DNA from: Eutreptiella sp. 'Long Island Sound 2002'
Lineage: Eukaryota > Euglenozoa > Euglenophyceae > Eutreptiales > Eutreptiaceae
DNA: 64,000 nt
Assembly: GCA_964036045.1 (NCBI GenBank)
Contig: OZ038382.1
Coordinates: 8,814,853-8,878,852 of the forward strand
Direction of reading: 5' to 3'
The notes beneath the pieces were generated by a model that saw only the letters and a list, made by a program, of their open reading frames with translations, did no database searches and had not been told where the DNA came from. Shown in pieces: positions 1 to 13,300 of the stretch. A program made the translations under genes and the position numbers. Positions within the stretch are counted from its first letter, which is position 1; each line of letters begins with the position of its first letter.

Positions 1-129
1 GTCTCGATTTCTCGTGCGTCTTCCCTGTGTCAGGCCGGGCCCACCCCGCCCGCCAACCACCCAGGACCCCTCCCTGGGCCAGACATGCAGTCCTGTGGGG
101 GACAGATGCACATACGTGGCCTCCCCCCG
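1..129. other. GC-rich leader before first tandem repeat
   Basis: C-rich sequence at the window edge. No gene signal is seen. Open frames run through it on both strands only because stop codons are rare at this base composition. Confidence 0.5.
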
Positions 130-970
130 ACTGCCGGACGCCAACGTGGCACCTGCCCCGACAGCTCTCCGCCGACATGGCGCGGGCTCAGTGGCAGGGC
201 ACTATCGTGGTGCCGCGAACGTACCCGTGCGCCGTCGTGGCGCGGCCTTCAGGGCAGAGCGCCGTCGTGGCGCAGCCTTCTCGGCAGAGCGCCGCCACGG
301 CGCCGCCCAAACAATCCAGCGCCAACGTGGCGCCACTTCAGTGGCAGCACACCACCGGGGTGCTGCCAACGTGCACGTGTGCCGCCGTGGCGCAGTGTTC
401 GGGGCACGGCGCCGTCGTGGCACTGCCCGGACAGCCAGTTCAGTGGCCGAGCGCCATCGTGGTGCCGCCAACGTACACGTGCGCCATCGTGGCGCAATCC
501 TCAGGGCAGAACGTCACCGCGGCGCTGCCCAGACAGCCCTGAGCCGACATGGCGCCAGTTCAGTGACGTGGCACCACCATGGTGCAGTCAACGTACACGT
601 GCGCCGTCGTGGCGCAACCTTCAGGGTAGAGCGCCACCGTGGCGCTGCCCAAACGTTCTTCCTGCGCCAGCCTGGCCATGGTGTGTCCTCCAGGCCAATA
701 CTCGAGGCACCATGGCGGGGTCTGCACTTGGCGCTCCGCCACCCTCCGTGACACCCCGTGCAGAGGTGACGAGTCATCGGCGGTACTCACCGCCTCACGT
801 GCCATCGGCGAACGTCGCCGTCTCGCTCGGGCACCATCGTGGTGCCACTTTCTCGGTCACGTACCGTCTCGGTGCACGTATCGTAGGGCTCGTCGTTTGG
901 GCTCGGCCTTTGCGGCAGGGCGTCGTCGGTGACCTCCACAGCGGTGCACCACCGTGGTGCTATGGCTGTG
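130..970. repeat. GC-rich composite tandem repeat, about 120-bp unit
   Basis: The phrase AACGTACACGTGCGCC recurs, with variants, near 216, 366, 466 and 588, giving a unit of about 120 bp (the 366 copy is offset). Inside each unit a shorter motif of the form GCGCC-N3-GTGGCGC repeats. That motif is a near-palindrome (GCGCCA...TGGCGC), so every submonomer can fold back. Copies decay toward 970. Reading frames are open on both strands but translate only to low-complexity A/R/P-rich sequence with no domain, so I treat this as non-coding satellite. Confidence 0.7.
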
Positions 971-1434
971 ACGCACGTCCCCCACTCACATAACCCGAGG
1001 GTACCCAGGCCACCGGCGGTGCGCGTGATCGTGTAGCGTGGCCGTACTCGCGACGCCGGCGGTACTCAGCCCGCCGGCAGTGCGCATAGTCGTGCTGGGC
1101 CGCGTTCTATTTAGCCCGGCGACGTTTGCAAATCGGGGGTGATGCCCCGGGAGACCCACACCTTCCGTGCCCGTTGATCGTGGGACGCTACCTCGGGTGG
1201 ACCCACGACAGGTCGGAGCGGTCGGTGGCCGGGACCGGAGAGCAGATCGGACCGTAGCGTTGTCGTACACCGGCGCTTTGACCCAGACGGCCTGCTGGGA
1301 GGGGCGTTCTCAGGTGTGCGACGAGATTCGTCTTACTCTAGCGGAGGTAAGACGGAGGACTCCCTCGGCTGTGCCTGCGTGGGGCCCCCGGGGGACGACA
1401 CCAAGGCTCACCGTACGTGGGACCGCGGCAGGCG
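971..1434. other. GC-rich spacer, no gene recognised
   Basis: Short GCCGGCGGT-type motifs repeat around 1,010-1,080, after which the sequence is mostly unique. I see no coding signal, RNA gene or element terminus. Confidence 0.5.
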
Positions 1435-1459
1435 CTCCTCCTCCTCCTCCTCCTCCTCC
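1435..1459. repeat. (TCC)n microsatellite
   Basis: A run of about eight CTC/TCC triplets directly borders the start of the 47-bp satellite. The mirror-symmetric polypyrimidine strand could form triplex DNA. Confidence 0.9.
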
Positions 1460-2149
1460 AAGGCAGTGAGGCAGTGTATTGCAGGAGGTCCACTGCCCAC
1501 TGCCCTCAGGCAGTGAGGCAGTGTACTGCAGGAGGTCCACTGCCCACTGCCCCAAGGCAGTGAGGCAGTGTATTGCAGGAGATCCACTGCCCACTGCCCC
1601 TAGTCAGTGGGGCGGTGTATAGAAGGAGGTCCACTGCCCACAGCCCCCAGGCGGTGAGGCAGTGTATTGCAGGAGGTCCACTGCCCACTGCCCCCAGGCG
1701 GTGAGGCAGTGTATTGCAGGAGGTCCACTGCCCACTGCCCCCAGGCAGTGGGGCAGTCTATTGCAGAAGGTCCACTGCCCACTGCCCCCAGGCAGTGGGG
1801 CAGTGTACTGCAGGAGGTGCACTGCCCACTGCCCCGAGGCAGTGAGGCGGTGCATTGCAGGAGGTCCACTGCCCACTGCCCCCAGGCAGTGGGGCAGTGT
1901 ATTGCGGGAGGCCCACTGCCCACTGCCCCCAGGCAGTGAGGCAGTGCATTGCAGAAGGTCCGCTGCCCACTGCCCCTAGGCAGTGAGGCAGTGCATTGCA
2001 GGAGGTCCACTGCCCATTGCCCCCAGGCAGTGAGGCAGTGTATTGCCGGAGGTCCACTGCCCACTGCCCCTAGGCAGTGGGGCAGTGCGTTGAAGGAGGT
2101 CCACTGCCCGCTGCCCCCGGGCAGTGAGGCAATGTATTGCAGGAGGTCC

Positions 2150-2385
2150 GCCTTGGAAGATGCTAGCTCCCCATGGGCCTTGCAGGAGGCTCCGACCACC
2201 CCCTGGGCTGGACTCCCCGTCCCCCCCCAGGCCGGTGCGCCCGGTTCTCCGAAGATGATGGCCCCCCATAGGCCCTGAAGGATGCCCCGACCACCCCCTG
2301 GGGTGGACTCCCCATCCCCCCAGGCTGTTGCGCCGGGTAGTACATCCCCACAGGCCCTGCAGGACACTCCGACCACCCATTGCAA
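2150..2385. repeat. 94-bp satellite (satellite B) island inside satellite A
   Basis: The 47-bp array is broken by about 2.5 units of a different repeat, containing CCGACCACCCCCTGGGCTGG followed by CCCAGGCCGGTGCGCCCGG. The same repeat forms its own array at 23,355-24,186. The anchor ACCACC occurs at 2,195, 2,290 and 2,372. Satellite A resumes directly afterwards. Confidence 0.85.
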
Positions 2386-5300
2386 AAGTTGCACCGCCCA
2401 CTGCCCCCAGGCAGTGAGGCAGTGCATTGCAGGAGTTGCACTGCCCACTGCTCCCAGGCAGTGAGGCAGTGCGTTGCAGGAGTTGCGCTGCCCACTGCCC
2501 CCAGGCAGATGGGCAGTGCATTGCAGAAGTTTCACTGTCCACTGCCCCCAGGCGGTGCGGCAGTGTATTGCAGGAGTTGCACTGCCCACTGCCCCCAGGC
2601 AGTGGGGCAGTGCATTGCAGGAATTGCACTGCCCACTGCTCCCACGCAGTGCGGCAGTGCGTTGCCGGAGTTGCGCTGCCCACTGCCCCCAGGCGGTGCG
2701 GCAGTGTATTGCAGGAGTTGCACTGCGCACTGCGCCCAGGCAGTGAGGCAGTGCGTCGCAAGAGTTGCACTGTCCACTGCCCCCAGACAGTGCGGCAGTG
2801 TATTGCAGGAGTTACACTGCCCACTGCCCCCAGGCAGTGGGGCAGTGCGTTGCAGGAGTTGCACTGTCCACTGCCCCCAGGCAGTGAGGCAGTGCATTGC
2901 AGGAGTTGCACTGCCTACTGCCCCCAGGCAGTAAGACAGTGCATTGCAGCAGTTGCATTGCCCACTGCCCCCAGGCAGTGCGGCAGTGTATTGCCGGAGG
3001 TCCACTGCCCACTGCCCCCGGCAGTGCGGCAGTGCATTGCAGGAATTGCGCTGCCCATTGCCCCCAGACAGTGCGGCAGTGCATTGCAGGAGTTGCACTG
3101 TACACTGCCCCCAGGCAGAGAGGCGGTGCATTGCAGGAATTGCACTGCCCACTGCCCCCAGGGCAGAGAGGCAGTGCATTGCATGGGTTCCACTGCCCAC
3201 TGCCCCCAGGCAGTGGGGCAGTGCATTTCACAAATTCCACTGCCCACTGCCCCCAGGGCAGCGAGGCAGTGCATTGCAGAAGTTGCACGGTCCACTGCCC
3301 CTAGGCAGTGGGGCAGTGCATTGCAGGAGTTGCACTGCCCACTGCCCCCAGGCAGTGGGGCAATGCATTGCAGGAGTTGCACTGCCCACTGCCCCCAGGC
3401 AGTGGGGCAGTGCATTGCAGAAGTTGCACTGTCCACTGGCCCCAGGCAGTGCGGCAGTGTATTGCCGGAGGTCCACTGCACACTGCCCCCAGGCAGTGTG
3501 GCAGTGCATTGCAGGAGTTGCACTGCCCACTGCCCCCAGACAGTGCGGCAGTGTATTGCAGGAGTTGCACTGCCCACTGCCCCCAGGCAGTGGGGCAGTG
3601 CTTTGCAGAAGTTGCACTGTCCACTGGCCTCACGCAGTGAGGCAATGCATTGCAGGAGGTCCACTGCCCACTGCCCCCAGGCAGTGAGGCAGTGCATTGC
3701 AGGAGTTGCACTGCCCACTGCCCCCAGGCAGTGCGGCAGTGTATTGCCGGAGGTCCACTGCCCACTGCCCCCAGGCAGTGGGGCAGTGCATTGCAGGAAT
3801 TGCACGGCCCATTGCCCCCAGGGCAGTGAGGCGGTGCATTGCAGGGGTTCCACTGCCCACTGCCCCCCGGCAGTGGGGCAGTGCATTGCAGAAGTTGCAC
3901 TGCCCACTGCCCCCAGGGCAGTGAGGCAGTGCAATGCAGAGGTTGCATTGTCCACTGCTCCCAGGCCGTGGGGCAGTGCATTGCAGGAGTTCCACTGCCC
4001 ACTGCCCCCAAGCAATGGGGCAGTGCACTGCAGGAGTTGCACTGTGCACTGCCCCCAGGCAGTGAGGCAGTGCATTGCAGGAGTTGCACTGCCCACTGCC
4101 CCCAGGCAGTGCGGCAGTGCATTGCAGGAGTTGCACTGTCCACTGCCCCCAGGCAGTGAGGCAGTGCATTGCAGCAGTTGCCCTGCCCACTGCCCCCAGG
4201 CAGTGAGGCAGTGCATTGCAGGAGTTCCACTGCCCACTGCCCCCAGGCAGTGAGGCAGTGCATTGCGGGAGTTGCACTGCCCACTGCCCCCAGGCAGTGC
4301 GGCAGTGTATTGCCGGAGGTCCACTGCCCACTGCCCCGAGGCAGTGAGGCAGTGCATTGCACGAGTTGTGCTGCCCACTGCCCCCAGGCAGTGAGGCAGT
4401 GCATTGCAGGAATTGCACTGCCCACTGCCCCCGGGGCAATGAGGCAGTGCATTGCAGGGGTTTGGGGCAGTGCATTGCAGAAATTCCACTGCCCACTGCC
4501 TCCAGGGCAGTGAGGCAGTGCATTAGAGGAGTTGCGCTGCCCACTGCCCCCTGACAGTGCGGCAGTGTATTGCAGGAGTTGCACTGCCCACTGCCCGCAG
4601 GCAGTGGGGCAGTGCATTGCAGGAGTTGCACTGTCCACTGGCCCCAGGCAGTGAGGCAATGCATTGCAGGAGGTCCACTGCCCACTGCCCCCAGGCAGTG
4701 AGGCAGTGCATTGCAGAAGTTGCACTGCCCACTGCCCCCAGGCAGTGCGGCAGTGTATTGCCGGAGGTCCACTGCCCACTGCCCCCAGGCAGTGTGGCAG
4801 TGCATTGCAAGAGTTGCACTGCCCACTGCCCCCAGCCAGTGCGGCAGTCTATTGCAGGAGTTGCACTGCCCACTGCCCCCAGGCAGTGGGGCAGTGCGTT
4901 GCAGAAGTTGCACTGTCCACTGGCCCCAGGCAGTGAGGCAATGCATTGCAGGAGGTCCACTGCCCACTGCCCCCAGGCAGTGAGGCAGTGCATTGCAGGA
5001 GTTGTACTGCCCACTGCCCCCAGGCAGTGCGGCAGTGTATTGCCGGAGGTCCACTGCCCACTGCCCCCAGGCAGTGGGGCAGTGCATTGCAGGAGTTCCA
5101 CTGCCCACTGCCCCCAGACAGTGCGGCAGTGCATTGCAGGAATTGCACTGCCCACTGCCCCCAGGCAGTGCGGCAGTGTATTGCCGGAGGTCCACTGCCC
5201 ACTGCCCCCCGGCAGTGAGGCACTGCATTGCAGGAGTTGCACTGCCCACTGCCCCCAGGCAGTGCGGCAGTGTATTGCCGGAGGTCCACTGCCCACTGCC

Positions 5301-8074
5301 CCCAGGCAGTGAGGCAGTGCATTGCACGAGTTGTACTGCCCACTGCCCCCAGGCAGTGAGGCAGTGCATTGCAGGAATTGCACTGCCCACTGCCCCCGGG
5401 GCAATGAGGCAGTGCATTGCAGGGGTTTGGGGCAGTGCATTGCAGAAGTTCCACTGCCCACTGCCCCCAGGGCAGTGAGGCAGTGCATTGCAGGAGTTGC
5501 GCTGCCCACTGCCCCCAGGCAGTGCGGCAGTGTATTGCCGGAGGTCCACTGCCCACTGCCCCCAGACAGTGCGGCAGTGTATTGCAGAAGTTGCACTGTC
5601 CACTGGCCCCAGGCAGTGAGGCAATGCATTGCAGGAGGTCCACTGCCCACTGCCCCCAGGCAGTGAGGCAGTGCATTGCAGGAGTTGCACTGCCCACTGC
5701 CCCCAGGTAGTGGGGCAGTGCGTTGCAGAAGTTGCACTGTCCACTGGCCCCAGGCAGTGAGGCAATGCATTGCAGGAGGTCCACTGCCCACTGCCCCCAG
5801 GCAGTGAGGCAGTGCATTGCAGGAGTTGCACTGCCCACTGCCCCCAGGCAGTGCGGCAGTGTATTGCCGGAGGTCCACTGCCCACTGCCCCCAGGCAGTG
5901 GGGCAGTGCATTGCAGGAGTTCCACTGCCCACTGCCCCCAGACAGTGCGGCAGTGCATTGCAGGAATTGCACTGCCCACTGCCCCCAGGGCAGTGAGGCA
6001 ATGCATTGCAGGGGTTCCACTGCCCACTGCCCCCCGGCAGTGGGGCAGTGCATTGCAGAAGTTGCACTGCCCACTGCCCCCAGGGCAGTGAGGCAGTGCA
6101 ATGCAGAGGTTGCACTGCCCACTGCCCCCAGGCAGTGCGGCAGTGTATTGCCGGAGGTCCACTGCCCACTGCCCCCAGGCAGTGAGGCAATGCATTGCAG
6201 GAGTTGCACTGCCCACTGCCCCCAGGCAGTGCGGCAGTGTATTGCCGGAGGTCCACTGCCCACTGCCCCCAGGTAGTGAGGCAGTGCATTGCAGGAGTTG
6301 TACTGCCCACTGCCCCCAGGCAGTGAGGCAGTGCATTGCAGGAATTGCACTGCCCATTGCCCCCGGGGCAATGAGGTAGTGCATTGCAGGGGTTTGGGGC
6401 AGTGCATTGCAGAAGTTCCACTGCCCACTGCCCCCAGGGCAGTGAGGCAGTGCATTGCAGGAGTTGCGCTGCCCACTGCCCCCCGACAGTGCGGCAGTGT
6501 ATTGCAGAAGTTGCACTGCCCACTGCCCGCAGGCAGTGGGGCAGTGCATTGCAGGAGTTCCGCTGCCCACTGCCCTCAGACAGTGCGGCAGTGCATTGCA
6601 GGAGTTGCACTGCCCACTGCCCCCAGGCAGTGAGGCAGTGCGTCGCAGGAATTGGGCTGCCCACTGCCCCCAGGCAGTGGGGCAGTGCATTGCAGGGGTT
6701 CCACTGCCCACTGCCCCCCGGCGGTGGGGCAGTGCATTGCAGAAGGTGCACTGCCCACAGCCCCCCGGCGGTGGGGCAGTGCATTGCAGAGGTTGCACTG
6801 TCCACTGCTCCCAGGCAGTGGGGCACTGCATTGCAGGAGTTGCACTGCCCACTGCCCCCAGGCAGTGCGGCAGTGCATTGCAGGAGTTGCACTGTCCACT
6901 GCTCCCAGGCAGTGCGGCAGTGCATTGCAGGAGTTGCGCTGCCCACTGCCCCCAGACGGTGCGGCAGTGTATTGCAGGAGTTACACTGCCCACTGCCCCC
7001 AGGCAGTGGGGCAGTGCATTGCAGAAATTGCACTGCCCACTGCCCCCAGGGCAGTGAGGCAGTGCAATGCAAAAGTTGCACTGTCTACTGCCCCCAGGCA
7101 GTGGGGCAGTGCATTGCAAGAGTTGCACTGTCCACTGCCCCCAGGCAGTGAGGCAGTGCATTGCAGAAGTTGCACTGCCCACTGCCCCAGGGCAGTGAGG
7201 CAGTGCATTGCAGGAGTTGCGCTGCCCACTGCCCCCAGACATTGCATCAGTGTATTGCAGGAGTTGCACTGCCCACTGCCCCCAGGCAGTGGGGCAGTGC
7301 ATTGCAGGAGTTGCGCTGCCCACTGCCCCAAGGCAGTGAGGCAGTGGATTGCAGGAGGTCCACTGCCCACCGCCCCCAGACAGTGGGGCAGTGCATTGCA
7401 CGAGTTGCGCTGTCCACTGCCCCCAGGCAGTGAGGCAGTGCATTGCAGGAGTTGCGCTGCCCACTGCCCCCAGGCAGTGAAGCGGGGCATTGCAGGAGTT
7501 CCACTGCCCACTGCCCCCAGGCAGTGAGGCAGTGCATTGCAAGAGTTGCACTGCCCACTGCCCCCAGGCAGTGCGGCAGTGTATTGCCGGAGGTCCACTG
7601 CCCACTGCCCCCAGGCAGTGGGGTAGTGCATTGCAGAAGTTGCACTGTCCACTGCCCCCAGGCAGTGAGGCAGTGCATTGCAAAAGCTGCACTGTCCACT
7701 GCCCCCAGGCAGTGAGGCAGTGCATTGTAGGAGTTCCACCGCCCACTGCTCCCAGGCAGTGAGGCAGTGCATTGCAGGAGTTCCACTGCCTACTGCCCCC
7801 AGGCAGTGAGGCAGTGCATTGCAGAAGCTGCACTGTCCACTACCCCCAGGCAGTGAGGCAGTGCATTGTAGGAGTTCCACTGCCCACTGCTCCCAGGCAC
7901 TGAGGCAGTGCATTGCAGGAGTTGCACTGCCCACTGCCCCCAGGCAGTGAGCCAATGCATTGCAGGAGTTGCACTGCCCAATGCCCTCAGGGCAGTGAGG
8001 CAGTGCATTGCAGGAGTTGCACTGCCTACTGCCCCAGGGCAGTGAGGCAGTGCATTGCAGAAATTGCACTGCCC

Positions 8075-10336
8075 ACTGCCCCCAGGCAGTGAGGCAGTGC
8101 ATTGCAGGAGTTCCACTGTCCACTGCCCCCAGGCAATGAGGCAGTGCGTTGCAGGAGTTGCACTGCCCGCTGCCCCCAGGCAGTCGGGCAGTGCATTGCA
8201 AGAGTTCCACTGCCCACTGCCCCCAGGCACTGAGGCAGTGCAATGCAGTGAGTTGCACTGCCCACTGCCCCCAGGGCAGTGAGGCCGTGCATTGCAGGGG
8301 TTCCACTGCCCACTGCCCCAGGGCAGTGAGGCAATGCATTGCAGAAGTTGCACTGCCCACTGCCCCCAGGCAGTGAGGCAGTGCGTTGCAGGAGTTGCAC
8401 TGCCCACTGCCCCCAGGCAGTGGGGCAGTGCATTGCAAGGGTTCCACTGCCCACTGCCCCAAGGCAGTGAGGCAGTGCATTGCAGGAGTTGCACTGCCAG
8501 CTTCCCCCAGGCAGTGAGGCGGTGTATTGCAGGAGGTCCACTGCCCCCCGCCCCCAGGAATGGGGGCAGTGCATTGGGGGATGTGCACTGCCCGCTGCCC
8601 CCAAGCAATGAGGCAATGTTATGCGGGAGTTGCAATGCCCACTGCCCCCAGGCAGTGGGGCAGTGCATTGCAGGAGTTGCACTGCCCACTGCCCCCAGGC
8701 AGTGAGGCAGTGGATTGCAGGAGTTGCACTGCCCACTGCCCCCAGGCAGTGGGGCAGTGTATTGCAGGAGTTCCACTGCCCACTGCCCCCAGGCAGTGAG
8801 GCAGTGTATTGCAGGAGGTCCACTGCCCACTGCCCCCAGGCAGTGCGGCAGTGCATTGCAGAAGTTGCGCTGCCCACTGCCCCCAGGCAGTGAGGCAGTG
8901 CATTGCACGAGGTCCACTGCCCAATGCCCTCAAGGCAGTGAGGCAGTGCATTGCAGGGGTTCCACTGCCCACTGCCCCCAGGCAGTGAGGCAGTGCATTG
9001 CAGGAGGTCCACTGCCCACTGCCCCTAGGCAGTGGGGCAGTGCATTGAAGGAGGTCCACTGCCCACTGCCCCTAGGCAGTGCGGCAGTGCAACTTCTGCA
9101 ATGCACTGCCCACTGCCCCAAGGCAGTGGGGCAGTGTATTGCAGGAGGTCCACTGCCCACTGCCCCCAGGCAGTGAGGCAGTGCATTGCACGAGTTGTAC
9201 TGCCCATTGCCCCCAGGCAGTGAGGCAGTGCATTGCAGGAGTTCCACTGTCCACTGCCCCCAGGCAATGAGGCAGTGCGTTGCAGGAGTTGCACTGCCCG
9301 CTGCCCCCAGGCAGTCGGGCAGTGCATTGCAAGAGTTCCACTGCCCACTGCCCCCAGGCACTGAGGCAGTGCAATGCAGTGAGTTGCACTGCCCACTGCC
9401 CCCAGGGCAGTGAGGCCGTGCATTGCAGGGGTTCCACTGCCCACTGCCCCAGGGCAGTGAGGCAATGCATTGCAGAAGTTGCACTGCCCACTGCCCCCAG
9501 GCAGTGAGGCAGTGCGTTGCAGGAGTTGCACTGCCCACTGCCCCCAGGCAGTGGGGCAGTGCATTGCAAGGGTTCCACTGCCCACTGCCCCAAGGCAGTG
9601 AGGCAGTGCATTGCAGGAGTTGCACTGCCAGCTTCCCCCAGGCAGTGAGGCGGTGTATTGCAGGAGGTCCACTGCCCCCCGCCCCCAGGAATGGGGGCAG
9701 TGCATTGGGGGATGTGCACTGCCCGCTGCCCCCAAGCAATGAGGCAATGTTATGCGGGAGTTGCAATGCCCACTGCCCCCAGGCAGTGGGGCAGTGCATT
9801 GCAGGAGTTGCACTGCCCACTGCCCCCAGGCAGTGAGGCAGTGGATTGCAGGAGTTGCACTGCCCACTGCCCCCAGGCAGTGGGGCAGTGTATTGCAGGA
9901 GTTCCACTGCCCACTGCCCCCAGGCAGTGAGGCAGTGTATTGCAGGAGGTCCACTGCCCACTGCCCCCAGGCAGTGCGGCAGTGCATTGCAGAAGTTGCG
10001 CTGCCCACTGCCCCCAGGCAGTGAGGCAGTGCATTGCACGAGGTCCACTGCCCAATGCCCTCAAGGCAGTGAGGCAGTGCATTGCAGGGGTTCCACTGCC
10101 CACTGCCCCCAGGCAGTGAGGCAGTGCATTGCAGGAGGTCCACTGCCCACTGCCCCTAGGCAGTGGGGCAGTGCATTGAAGGAGGTCCACTGCCCACTGC
10201 CCCTAGGCAGTGCGGCAGTGCAACTTCTGCAATGCACTGCCCACTGCCCCAAGGCAGTGGGGCAGTGTATTGCAGGAGGTCCACTGCCCACTGCCCCCAG
10301 GCAGTGAGGCAGTGCATTGCACGAGTTGTACTGCCC
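8075..10336. repeat. 1,131-bp higher-order tandem duplication within satellite A
   Basis: About 24 monomers (8,075-9,205) recur essentially base for base at 9,206-10,336, offset by exactly 1,131 bp wherever I checked. Monomer-specific variants (a CAGTCGGGCAG unit, a GCAATGCAGTGAG unit, an inverted monomer) keep their order. A more diverged relative of the same block is present from about 13,230. Near-identity implies recent unequal exchange or amplification. Confidence 0.85.
9089..9104 (-). repeat. Inverted satellite A core segment (copy 1 of 4)
   Basis: The 16-mer GCAACTTCTGCAATGC is the exact reverse complement of the normal core GCATTGCAGAAGTTGC. The flanking GGCAGTG and CACTGCC arms keep their usual order. 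Further copies lie at 10,220-10,235, 10,502-10,517 (diverged) and 14,360-14,375. Confidence 0.9.
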
Positions 10337-13300
10337 ATTGCCCCCAGGCAGTGAGGCAGTGCATTGCAAGAATTGCACTGCCCACTGCCCCCGGGCAGTG
10401 AGGCAGTGTGTTGCAGGAGGTCCACTGCCCACTGCCCCCAGGCAGTGGGGCAGTGCATTGAAGGAGGTCCACCGCCCACTGCCCCCAGGCAGTGCGGCAG
10501 TGGAACTTCTGCAACGCACTGCCCACTGCCCCAAGGCAGTGGGGCAGTGTATTGCAGGAGGTCCACTGCCCACTGCCCCCAGGCAGTGAGGCAGTGCATT
10601 GCACGAGTTGTACTGCCCATTGCCCCCAGGCAGTGAGGCAGTGCATTGCAAGAATTGCACTGCCCACTGCCCCCGGGGCAATGAGGCAGTGCATTGCAGG
10701 GGTTTGGGGCAGTGCATTGCAGAAGTTCCACTGCCCACTGCCCCCAGGGCAGTGAGGCAGTGCATTGCAGGAGGTCCACTGCCCACTGCCCCCAGGCAGT
10801 GCGGCAGTGTATTGCAGGAGTTGCACTGCCCACTGCCCCCAGGCAGTGCGGCAGTGTATTGCCGGAGGTCCACTGCCCACTGCCCCCAGGCAGTGTGGCA
10901 GTGCATTGCAAGAGTTGCACTGCCCACTGCCCCCAGACAGTGCGGCAGTGTATTGCATGAGTTGCACTGCCCACTGCCCCCAGGCAATGGGGCAGTGCGT
11001 TGCAGAAGTTTCACTGTCCACTGGCCCCAGGCAGTGAGGCAATGCATTGCAGGAGGTCCACTGCCCACTGCCCCCAGGCAGTGAGGCAGTGCATTGCAGG
11101 AGTTGCACTGCCCACTGCCCCCAGGCAGTGCGGCAGTGTATTGCCGGAGGTCCACTGCCCACTGCCCCCAGGCAGTGGGGCAGTGCATTGCAGGAGTTCC
11201 ACTGCCCACTGCCCCAAGACAGTGAGGCAGTGCATTGCAGGAATTGCACTGCCCACTGCCCCCAGGGCAGTGAGGCAATGCATTGCAGGGGTTCCACTGC
11301 CCATTGCCCCCCGGCAGTGGGGCAGTGCATTGCAGAAGTTGCACTGCCCACTGCCCCCAGGGCAGTGAGGCAGTGCAATGCAGAGGTTGCACTGTCCACT
11401 GCTCCCAGGCAGTGGGGCAGTGCATTGCAGGAGTTCCACTGCCCACTGCCCCCAAGCAATGGGGCAGTGCACTGCAGGAGTTGCACTGTGCACTGCCCCC
11501 AGGCAGTGAGGCAGTGCATTGCAGGAGTTGCACTGCCCACTGCCCCCAGGCAGTGCGGCAGTGCATTGCAGGAGTTGCACTGTCCACTGCCCCCAGGCAG
11601 TGAGGCAGTGCATTGCAGCAGTTGCCCTGCCCACTGCCCCCAGGCAGTGAGGCAGTGCATTGCAGGAGTTGCACTGTCCACTGCCCCCAAGCAGTGAGGC
11701 AGTGCATTGCAGGAGTTCCACTGCCCACTGCCCCCAGGCAGTGAGGCAGTGCATTGCAGGAGTTGCACTGCCCACTGCCCCCAGGCAGTGCGGCAGTGTA
11801 TTGCCGGAGGTCCACTGCCCACTGCCCCCAGGCAGTGAGGCAGTGCATTGCAGGAGTTGTACTGCCCACTGCCCCCAGGCAGTGAGGCAGTGCATTGCAG
11901 GAATTGCACTGCCCACTGCCCCCGGGGCAATGAGGTAGTGCATTGCAGGGGTTTGGGGCAGTGCATTGCAGAAGTTCCACTGCCCACTGCCCCCAGGGCA
12001 GTGAGGCAGTGCATTGCAGGAGTTGCGCTGCCCACTGCCCCCCGACAGTGCGGCAGTGTATTGCAGAAGTTGCACTGCCCACTGCCCGCAGGCAGTGGGG
12101 CAGTGCATTGCAGGACCTTGCCCACTGCCCTCAGACAGTGCGGCAGTGTATTGCAGGAGTTGCACTGCCCACTGCCCCCTGGCAGTGAGGCAGTGCGTTG
12201 CAGGAATTGGGCTGCCCACTGCCCCGAGGCAGTGGGGCAGTGCATTGCAGGGGTTCCACTGCCCACTGCCCCCCGGCGGTGGGGCAGTGCATTGCAGAAG
12301 TTGCACTGCCCACTGCCCCCCGGCGGTGGGGCAGTGCATTGCAGAGGTTGCACTGTCCACTGCTCCCAGGCAGTGGGGCACTGCATTGCAGGAGTTGCAC
12401 TGCCCACTGCCCCCAGGCAGTGCGGCAGTGCATTGCAGGAGTTGCACTGTCCACTGCCCCCAGGCAGTGAGGCAGTGCATTGCAGGAGTTCCACTGCCCA
12501 CTGCCCCCAGGCAGTGAGGCAGTGTATTGCCGGAGTTGCACTGCCCACTGCTCCCAGGCAGTGCGGCAGTGCATTGCTGGAGTTGCGCTGCCCACTGCCC
12601 CCAGACAGTGCGGCAGTATATTGCAGGAGTTACACTGCCCACTGCCCCCAGGCAGTGGGGCAGTGCATTGCAGAAATTGCACTGCCCACTGCCCCCAGGG
12701 CAGTGAGGCAGTGCAATGCAAAAGTTGCACTGTCTACTGCCCCCAGGCAGTGGGGCAGTGCATTGCAGGAGTTGCTTTGTCCACTGCCCCCAGGCAGTGA
12801 GGCAGTGCATTGCAGAAGTTGCACTGCCTACTGCCCCAGGGCAGTGAGGCAGTGCATTGCAGGAGTTGCGCTGCCCACTGCCCCCAGGCAGTGGGGTAGT
12901 GCATTGCAGAAGTTGCACTGTCCACTGCCCCCAGGCAGTGAGGCAGTGCATTGCAAAAGCTGCACTGTCCACTGCCCCCAGGCAGTGAGGCAGTGCATTG
13001 TAGGAGTTCCACTGCCCACTGCTCCCAGGCAGTGAGGCAGTGCATTGCAGGAGTTGCACTGCCTACTGCCCCAGGGCAGTGAGGCACTGCATTGCAGAAA
13101 TTGCACTGCCCACTGCCCCCAGGCAGTGAGGCAGTGCATTGCAGGAGTTGCACTGCCCACTGCCCCCAGGCAGTGAGGCAGTGCATTGCAGGAGTTCCAC
13201 TGCCCACTGCCCCAGGCAATGAGGCAGTGCGTTGCAGGAGTTGCACTGCCCACTGCCCCCAGGCAGTCGGGCAGTGCATTGCAAGAGTTCCACTGCCCAC

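Noticed and set aside
4849-7833. Minus-strand open frame of about 990 codons in satellite A, and dozens like it
   Set aside because: Its product is a strict 47-residue repeat reflecting the 47-bp period. The satellite consensus simply has no minus-strand stop, and other frames are equally open elsewhere in the array.
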